Source: JAABSQ01 sp964573705 (GTDB lineage Bacteria > Desulfobacterota > Desulfobacteria > Desulfobacterales > Desulfococcaceae). Taken from it: a stretch of 26,355 nt of DNA. The DNA lies in contig CAZNLT010000077.1 in assembly GCA_964573705.1 (NCBI GenBank), positions 1-26,355 of the forward strand. Reading direction: 5' to 3'. How positions within the stretch are numbered: position 1 is the stretch's first letter; the number at the start of each line of letters is the position of its first letter. A model generated the notes under the pieces. That model searched no databases, was not told the origin of the DNA, and saw only the letters and a list, made by a program, of their open reading frames with translations. Position numbers and translations under genes: made by a program. This document shows positions 21,914-26,355 of the stretch, piece after piece.

Positions 21914-22750
21914 TCAATTTGGAGAAAAATTTGCTAATTTTTCTAAAATCTGGCTTGGTTTCGGTCTGCGTGTAGGTCTTGGCTCAAGTAAGCTTTTAAG
22001 GATTGATGAAATTTTCATTGAATGTATGGGTTCGGGAAGGCGTTCGTGAAAACCCCTTGCAAGCAGCCTTAATTGATCACGTTGAGTCGGATGTCTTCCA
22101 ATTGCGGATTCTAAGAGAACTATACCAAGTGCAAAAATATCTGATTTGCATGTTAACTGCCTGACTGCACGTGTTTGTTCTGGCGATAAATATCCGTAAG
22201 TTCCCCAAGTTAATCCCATCTCTGTTATTGAAGACATATCCATATGTCTTGCAACGCCAAGATCTATAACGCAGTATCTGCCAGTCGGTCTACATAGGAT
22301 ATTTGCAGGTTTCAGGTCTCTATGGACGATTTTGTAATCCCACATAAAATTGATAGCAAGACTCACATCATATGCCAACTTGCCCAATTCGCTCTCATTT
22401 AAAGGTTCTTGATTGATCTTTTTTTCAAGGTTAACTCCTTCAACATATTCGGTAACCACCACGGGGAGAGAGTAAGAATCGATTTGAATATTTCCGTACC
22501 AAAGTAATTTGACGATTGATTCGCATTGAAGCTTTTTTAAAGCGCTTACTTCTCTATCAACTCTTGTGCATAGTTGACCTGGAAAATATACTTTAATAGC
22601 AGCAGGTTTGTTCTCAAATAATCCTTTAAAAACAGATCCTTGTCCTCCAACGCTTATTAGGTCATCCAAATTGATGCCTGACGGTAGATAGGGTTGAATA
22701 TTTATATGTTCGCTCAGCCATTCTTGCATCGATTCTGGCGAGTTTTTCAT
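21914..22750 (-). CDS. Soluble Hanks-type Ser/Thr protein kinase (278 aa)
   Basis: The kinase domain fills the protein from about residue 28 to 272. The key elements are present: SVGGQGSVFKG (glycine loop), AIKVY (Lys53), Glu67 in DREVSAL, HRDLKPANIL (Asp145, Lys147, Asn150), VIDLGVAR (Asp163, with DLG in place of DFG), GTYGYLSPEQ (the APE-equivalent) and SDIFALGIVLLE. All catalytic residues are kept, so it is probably active. Unlike most bacterial Hanks kinases it has no membrane segment or extracellular sensor. TAAGG lies about 9 bases before the ATG. It is the first gene of a two-gene operon with the alpha/beta protein. Small cytosolic kinases of this kind occur in several anti-phage systems, but no known system is matched here. 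Confidence 0.88.
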   Translation of the reverse strand: MKNSPESMQEWLSEHINIQPYLPSGINLDDLISVGGQGSVFKGLFENKPAAIKVYFPGQLCTRVDREVSALKKLQCESIVKLLWYGNIQIDSYSLPVVVTEYVEGVNLEKKINQEPLNESELGKLAYDVSLAINFMWDYKIVHRDLKPANILCRPTGRYCVIDLGVARHMDMSSITEMGLTWGTYGYLSPEQTRAVRQLTCKSDIFALGIVLLESAIGRHPTQRDQLRLLARGFHERLPEPIHSMKISSILKSLLEPRPTRRPKPSQILEKLANFSPN

Positions 22751-22829
22751 TTAAATACCTTAAATTAAATGTTAAATTTAGATAATTACCATTTTTACAT
22801 GCACTGATAAATAGTAGCAGTTAGATTTG

Positions 22830-23653
22830 GTCCTCGCTGTAGCTGTTGGCCTGCCGGATGTCCCCGCGAAGCCCGTTCACCGCCAGTTCATCTTTGCCAG
22901 CTTGACCGTGTCGAGGGTTTTCTCCTGCCCGTAGACGAACAGTTCATCTCCGTTTCCGGACCGGCCCAACTTGGCAAGCGTTTCCCGCCGCCGCTCCACA
23001 AACCGCTGAGACTGGACGAACATGCCGCCCGACCCGCAGGCCGGGTCGAACACCGTGCCGTGGTGGGGCTCGATGATCTCCACCATGAGCTTGACCACCG
23101 AAGTGGGGGTGAAAAATTCCCCGCCCTTGTGGCCCTCGCTCAGGGCGAATTTGCCCAGGAAATACTCGTAGATCTTGCCGAACATATCGCCGGAGGCATC
23201 CGCCGGGATATTGGAGAAGGTTTTCAGGAGCTGAGAGGGGATAGTCTTGTCGGTGCGGATCAGCGGGGCGTATTCGTCTTTGGGGAGCACCCCGGCCAGT
23301 TCCGGCTTGTACTCCTCGATCGCCTCCATGGCCTGCTTGATCTTCTTGGCCGCGTCTTCCTGTTCCGGCAGGTGCAGGAGGTAGTCGTACCGGGCATGGC
23401 CGGGCAGATAGAACCCGCATTTTTCAACGGCGATCTCCGACACCGGCTTTTCCCGGCGGCCGCCTTTGAGCCGGGCATGTTCCTCGATGATCGCCGGTTC
23501 CGCCGTGCGGTATCGGTTGTCGGCGAATTTCAGAAAGATCAGCCCCAGCACGGGCGTGGCGTATTCGCTCGATTTCAGGTCGGAATTGGCCCGCAGGTTG
23601 TCGGCTGCGGACCAGAGGTCTTCTTCAAGTTGCTTGAGCTGTTCCGGTTTCAT
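22830..23653 (-). pseudogene. hsdM: hsdM (type I restriction-modification methyltransferase) 5' fragment with frameshift
   Basis: Translation from ATG 23653 gives 258 residues before a stop at 22877, about half the length of HsdM. The HsdM N-terminal helical domain (QLEEDLWSAADNLRANSDLK, SEYATPVLGLIFLKFAD) and the start of the N6-methyltransferase domain (GDMFGKIYEYFLGKFA, GGEFFTPTSVVKLMVEI, FDPACGSGG with SAM-binding motif I at Asp203) are intact. At LAKMN the frame breaks: one C appears missing at about 22885, and the next frame resumes with LAVNGLRGDIRQANSYSED before homology ends at about 22830, where AT-rich sequence begins. The catalytic NPPF motif and the C-terminal half are absent. 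GC content and codon use match the backbone, not the AT-rich kinase operon. Confidence 0.85.
23538..23633 (-). repeat. 96-bp hsdM segment, copy A of a direct repeat
   Basis: This segment, within the 5' end of the hsdM fragment, is repeated in the same orientation and over the same length at 24203-24298. About 10 bases differ, three of them synonymous third-position changes and most of the rest clustered at one end. It encodes the LEEDLWSAADN region. Confidence 0.85.
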
Positions 23654-23833
23654 TCGGTGCGGTGTCTCTGAGGTTGAAGTTCCGTGGTCACTGAGTGTTA
23701 AATCTCACAAAACGGGGTGGATTTCAAGGCAAAAAGATCCTTTGCGGTGGATAAAGGCTGCATACCTGTTTGACGGGTAACTTAAAACCGAGAATGCGTA
23801 TTTGCGGACTTGGGAAAGGGAAGCCTATCAACC

Positions 23834-23852
23834 GGTTTTAAAATTTAAAACC
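23834..23852. repeat. AT-rich perfect inverted repeat
   Basis: GGTTTTAAA (23834-23842) and TTTAAAACC (23844-23852) are exact reverse complements around one A. It straddles the 3' end of the chimeric AlbA_2 frame on the minus strand and the start of a nested palindrome cluster. It could be a protein-binding site or a transposon end scar. Confidence 0.6.
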
Positions 23853-23867
23853 AAAAGCTTGGGTATT

Positions 23868-23924
23868 TATACACGCATGTATAGAGTCTATGCACATGTG
23901 CATAGATAAGGTCTTCCGTGTATA
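23868..23924. repeat. Nested palindromes: outer 8-bp inverted repeat around an 18-bp perfect palindrome
   Basis: CTATGCACATGTGCATAG (23888-23905) is a perfect 18-bp palindrome. TATACACG (23868-23875) and CGTGTATA (23917-23924) are exact reverse complements around it, offset slightly from the inner centre. The cluster lies just where homology to AlbA_2 proteins stops, within otherwise meaningless C-terminal codons of the chimeric frame, so it is not explained by coding constraint. Confidence 0.7.
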
Positions 23925-24202
23925 GATTCGTGCGATTGCCGATCAACCCGGGAATACCGGAAATATCCTCGTGATTCGGGTGCAGCCCGGTAATGGCGCC
24001 GTCGTCTTCCACACCCAAAAGAAGAACGCCCCCCTCCGTATTGGCCAGCGCCACCACGGCGGCCACGAGTTCACGATCCGGCAAAGGCTGCCTGTCGCTT
24101 TTAAATTCCAACTCCAGATTCTCGCCCTGTTGAATCAGGTGATGAATTTCCTGTTCATTCGGGTCCATTGATGCCTGCGATGAATTTTCTTTTTGGTGAA
24201 AA

Positions 24203-24298
24203 ATCAGCCCCGAAAACGGGGTGGCGTATTCGCTCGACTTCAGGTCGGAATTGGCCCGCAGGTTGTCGGCCGCGGACCAGAGGTCTTCTTCAAGCTGC
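24203..24298 (-). repeat. 96-bp hsdM segment, copy B of a direct repeat
   Basis: Partner of 23538-23633, same orientation, about 670 bases apart. The synonymous differences suggest that it came from another hsdM allele rather than from a very recent local duplication. Confidence 0.85.
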
Positions 24299-24338
24299 CA
24301 TGGTATTGATGCGTTCCCCGTATGAACCGTCTTCGTTT

Positions 24339-24815
24339 TCATCGGTAACGCCGCTTATTCTTTCGTTTCTTTTTGATCGCCTTGCCGCCCAATTTCGCTT
24401 TGAACAAGGCATAATGCCGCTTGATTCGCTCCACATATGCCGGGTCGATAATGAATTTAGACTCAAACAATTCTAAAAATCGTTCTGCGTATTGTGATTG
24501 TCTATCTGGTGGTATCAAGATGGGGCCTTTCATTGCCGAAGCCATTTCTGACGGTAAGTAGGGTGACCAGGATGCATAAAAATCCAAATCTTCCCATCCA
24601 TAGGAAATTGTCGCGGCATGAAACATTTCATAGTCCGGATCTATTTGGAGAACCTCAAAGTAAACGCGTCGGCAATCGCAATCTTTATCCTCACAAAAAG
24701 AATCAACAAAGGCATATTCTCCATCTGGAATTTGTGGATCGTTTCGAAGCGTGATTCGGCGTGTTTCCTTTTCTGCTATTTCCGGAAAAAATTCTAAAAA
24801 ACCTTTAAACATCAT
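24339..24815 (-). CDS. Conserved hypothetical protein with CxDxCDCRR motif (158 aa)
   Basis: The product starts MMFKGFLEFFPEIAEKETRR and carries YAFVDSFCEDKDCDCRRVYF (Cys41, Cys46, Cys48), then AATISYGWEDLDFYASW, QSQYAERFLELFE and YVERIKRHYALFKAKLG. It ends in a strongly basic tail (KKKRKNKRRYR). This pattern occurs in a widespread family of small uncharacterised bacterial proteins, some of which carry a C-terminal SEC-C metal-binding motif; none is seen here. The acidic/Cys motif is a plausible metal site. GAGGGG lies 9 bases before the first ATG of the ATGATG start. The gene is AT-richer than the backbone. Its stop overlaps the start of the chimeric hsdM/AlbA_2 frame. Confidence 0.65.
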   Translation of the reverse strand: MMFKGFLEFFPEIAEKETRRITLRNDPQIPDGEYAFVDSFCEDKDCDCRRVYFEVLQIDPDYEMFHAATISYGWEDLDFYASWSPYLPSEMASAMKGPILIPPDRQSQYAERFLELFESKFIIDPAYVERIKRHYALFKAKLGGKAIKKKRKNKRRYR

Positions 24816-24875
24816 TTTCCAAACCCCTCACGAGTGATCCGACCCCGTGTTGTCAGAATGTTGAAATTGTATAAA

Positions 24876-26355
24876 CTAAAAGCCCATCGCCGCGGAGGTG
24901 CTTCTTCTCGGGTCGGCGCCGCCGTACAGGGTGCCGTCTTCTGCAATCATAATGCTCTGAATGGCGCCCATGGCGGATTTTTCATTGACCGTGTGTCCCA
25001 TACATTCCAGAAGCCGGATTGTATCCGGGCTGAGCCCTTCCTCTATTCGGATTTCATCCGGCAGCCATTGATGGTGGATGCGGGGCGCATTCACAGCCGC
25101 CTGGACATTGAGCTGATGGTCGATGACATTCATAATCACCTGAAGGGTGGTGGTGATGATTCGGGAACCTCCGGGGGAACCGGCAACCAGGAAGTTTTTG
25201 CCCTCTTTCATGACAATCGTGGGAGACATGGAAGAAAGCATGCGCTTGTTCGGCTCGATTTTGTTGGCTTCTCCGCCGAGAAGTCCGTACGCATTGGGAA
25301 CGCCGGGTTTTGCGGAAAAGTCATCCATTTCATTGTTGAGCAGAAATCCCGCGCCTTCCACCACGATGCCGGAACCGTAGCTGAAGTTGATGGTATAGGT
25401 GTTGGCGACGACATTGCCGAATTTGTCCGCAATGGAAAAATGGGTGGTTTCATTGCTTTCGAAATCCGGGGGGTTTCCCGGCAAAATATTCTGGCTGTTG
25501 GAGGCAAAGTTCGGATCGATGTCGGCGCGAAGAGCGGCCGCGTATTCTTTTGAAGTAATGCCGTCAAGCGGTACGTCGACAAAATCGGAATCCCCCAAGT
25601 ACTTGGAACGGTCGGCATACGCGCGTTTCATGGCTTCGGCCATCAGATGGATGGTTTTCGCGGAATTGTGACCCAGGTTTCGGATGGGATAGGCTTCGAG
25701 TATATTCAGAATCTGGATAATGTGTGCGCCGCCGGAGGACGGAGGGGACATGGAGTAGATATCGTATCCCCTGTATGTCCCCTGAACCGGTTTTCTGATC
25801 CGAGGCTCGTAATTTTTCAAATCATCCAGCGTAATCAGGCCGTTTCCTTTTTTCATTTCAGCCACGATCAGCTCTGCCGTTTTTCCTTCGTAAAAGCCTT
25901 TGATGCCGTTTTCGGCGATCCGTTTCAATGTTTCCGCCAGATCGGTCTGGATATACACATCCCCGGGTTCATAAAAACTTCCGTCGGGCTTCAGGAATTT
26001 CTTTTTTCCGGCCTCAAACTTGAAAAGCATGTCCTGCTTTGATTTGACGCCTTTGGAAAAACGGGGCGTGACGACAAAGCCTTTTTCGGCAAGTTCGATG
26101 GCGGGCGCCAGGGACTCCGCCAGAGAAATGGTTCCGTATTTTTCCAGAGCCAGGGCAAGACCCGCCACGGTTCCCGGAACGCCCGAGGAAATATGCGAGT
26201 ATCTGGATAGATTCGGGTCCGCATTACCGTCTTCTCCCAGGAACATATCTCTGGTAGCCGCGGCGGGCGCCTTTTCACGGTAATCAATGGCAACCACGTC
26301 TTTTTTTTCTTCCGAAGAAATCAGCATAAAACCGCCCCCGCCGATATTTCCGGAT
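24876..26355 (-). CDS. ggt: Gamma-glutamyltranspeptidase (5' end beyond the window)
   Basis: About 490 residues are visible, and the frame is open through the right edge (SGNIGGGGFMLI). Gamma-glutamyltranspeptidase is an Ntn-hydrolase that cleaves itself into two chains and hydrolyses or transfers the gamma-glutamyl group of glutathione, usually in the periplasm. ESNETTHFSIAD holds the catalytic Thr at the cleavage site (codon 25446-25448), equivalent to E. coli Thr391. SPPSSGGAHI, LLNNEMDDFSAKPG, MLSSMSPTIV and SPGGSRI are the family substrate-loop and oxyanion segments. The protein ends with the usual DPRRSTSAAMGF. Any signal peptide lies outside the window. G+C is intermediate (about 50%), lower than the left backbone, so it may belong to the accessory segment. 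A hydrolase-only or cephalosporin acylase-like member is possible. Confidence 0.92.
   Translation of the reverse strand, partial: SGNIGGGGFMLISSEEKKDVVAIDYREKAPAAATRDMFLGEDGNADPNLSRYSHISSGVPGTVAGLALALEKYGTISLAESLAPAIELAEKGFVVTPRFSKGVKSKQDMLFKFEAGKKKFLKPDGSFYEPGDVYIQTDLAETLKRIAENGIKGFYEGKTAELIVAEMKKGNGLITLDDLKNYEPRIRKPVQGTYRGYDIYSMSPPSSGGAHIIQILNILEAYPIRNLGHNSAKTIHLMAEAMKRAYADRSKYLGDSDFVDVPLDGITSKEYAAALRADIDPNFASNSQNILPGNPPDFESNETTHFSIADKFGNVVANTYTINFSYGSGIVVEGAGFLLNNEMDDFSAKPGVPNAYGLLGGEANKIEPNKRMLSSMSPTIVMKEGKNFLVAGSPGGSRIITTTLQVIMNVIDHQLNVQAAVNAPRIHHQWLPDEIRIEEGLSPDTIRLLECMGHTVNEKSAMGAIQSIMIAEDGTLYGGADPRRSTSAAMGF

Larger units (their letters stand above)
23845..24342 (-). pseudogene. Chimeric remnant: hsdM 5' piece fused to an AlbA_2 (Schlafen-like DNA-binding) fragment
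   Basis: One 165-codon frame joins three parts. Residues 1-16 (MKTKTVHTGNASIPWQ) are unrelated to HsdM. Residues 17-47 repeat the HsdM N terminus (LEEDLWSAADN, SEYATPFSGLIF). From Met59 (24168) comes the first ~80 residues of an AlbA_2-domain ATP-binding protein: LIQQGENLELEFKSD, DRELVAAVVALANTEGGVLL, LGVEDDGAITGLHP. Homology ends near GLIGNRTN, and the last ~27 codons look random. Complete AlbA_2 proteins continue for several hundred residues. Its ATG overlaps the stop of the gene at 24339-24815 (ATGA), so it could still be translated. Most likely it is a recombination scar in a decayed defence locus. Confidence 0.7.

Noticed and set aside
21900..21917. TTG start at 21917 for the kinase-linked protein
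   Set aside because: AGAGGAG is correctly spaced for ATG 21899, while the TTG lacks a ribosome-binding site.
23060..23671. 203-codon plus-strand frame opposite the hsdM fragment
   Set aside because: It is an antisense shadow of a recognisable HsdM sequence.
23845..24815. Gene pair at 24339-24815 and the chimeric frame as a toxin-antitoxin module
   Set aside because: The ATGA overlap is suggestive, but the second frame is an obvious mosaic of hsdM and AlbA_2 pieces with a random tail, and the first has no toxin signature.

Overview
The window is GC-rich chromosomal DNA (roughly 60% G+C over the first 19.8 kb, judged by eye) with a lower-GC accessory segment from about 19.8 to 24.8 kb. The gene set suggests an anaerobic or facultative Desulfobacterota-like bacterium, possibly Desulfobacterales. 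It includes an alpha-methylacyl-CoA racemase-like CaiB/BaiF protein, a NifX-like/NifU-like/FmdB trio, HypD and HypE, a Ub-Mut7C protein, a stand-alone AMPK-type CBM, an acyl-CoA dehydrogenase and multiheme-style periplasmic redox genes. This placement is an inference; no rRNA or other marker gene is present.

Left part (1-7300): the end of a class III CoA-transferase/racemase gene; a three-gene Fe-S or metal-cofactor operon (982-2074) closed by a good terminator; a SAM-dependent O-methyltransferase; then a tightly packed operon (3663-7066) encoding a lipoprotein that joins a solute-binding domain to a von Willebrand A domain, an XpaC-family membrane protein, and a second membrane-anchored solute-binding protein. 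The operon has no transporter genes and no TelA, and it is preceded by 11-bp-phased direct repeats resembling a Pho box. A 51-residue Cys-rich gene lies convergent to it.

Middle (7500-16300): an orphan C-terminal piece of a PHP-domain gene, a histone-deacetylase-family enzyme, a cytochrome P460-type protein, a DUF2231-like/cytochrome c fusion, an AMPK-type CBM protein, a Ub-Mut7C gene interrupted by one in-frame TAA, a LysE-type exporter, a flavin reductase-like protein, an EndoIII-like/Cdd1 fusion, a small conserved protein, an acyl-CoA dehydrogenase and a DUF1499 lipoprotein. Two copies of a ~88-bp hairpin element (14496-14582 and 16366-16454), in opposite orientation, flank the last two genes. 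Each copy lies between a promoter-like sequence and the next gene.

Right part (16559-26355): hypD-hypE-apbE, then a compositional break. The AT-rich segment carries a PD-(D/E)xK nuclease-like protein with an inserted winged-helix-like region, converging on a two-gene operon of a soluble Ser/Thr protein kinase and a large unrecognised alpha/beta protein. Next to it are defence debris: an hsdM fragment broken by a 1-nt frameshift and cut at the edge of the AT-rich segment, and a chimeric ORF made of a second hsdM 5' piece fused to an AlbA_2 fragment. A conserved hypothetical gene and a gamma-glutamyltranspeptidase running off the right edge finish the window. The kinase/alpha-beta protein/nuclease group is the best candidate for an undescribed system, but its function is not established by sequence alone.
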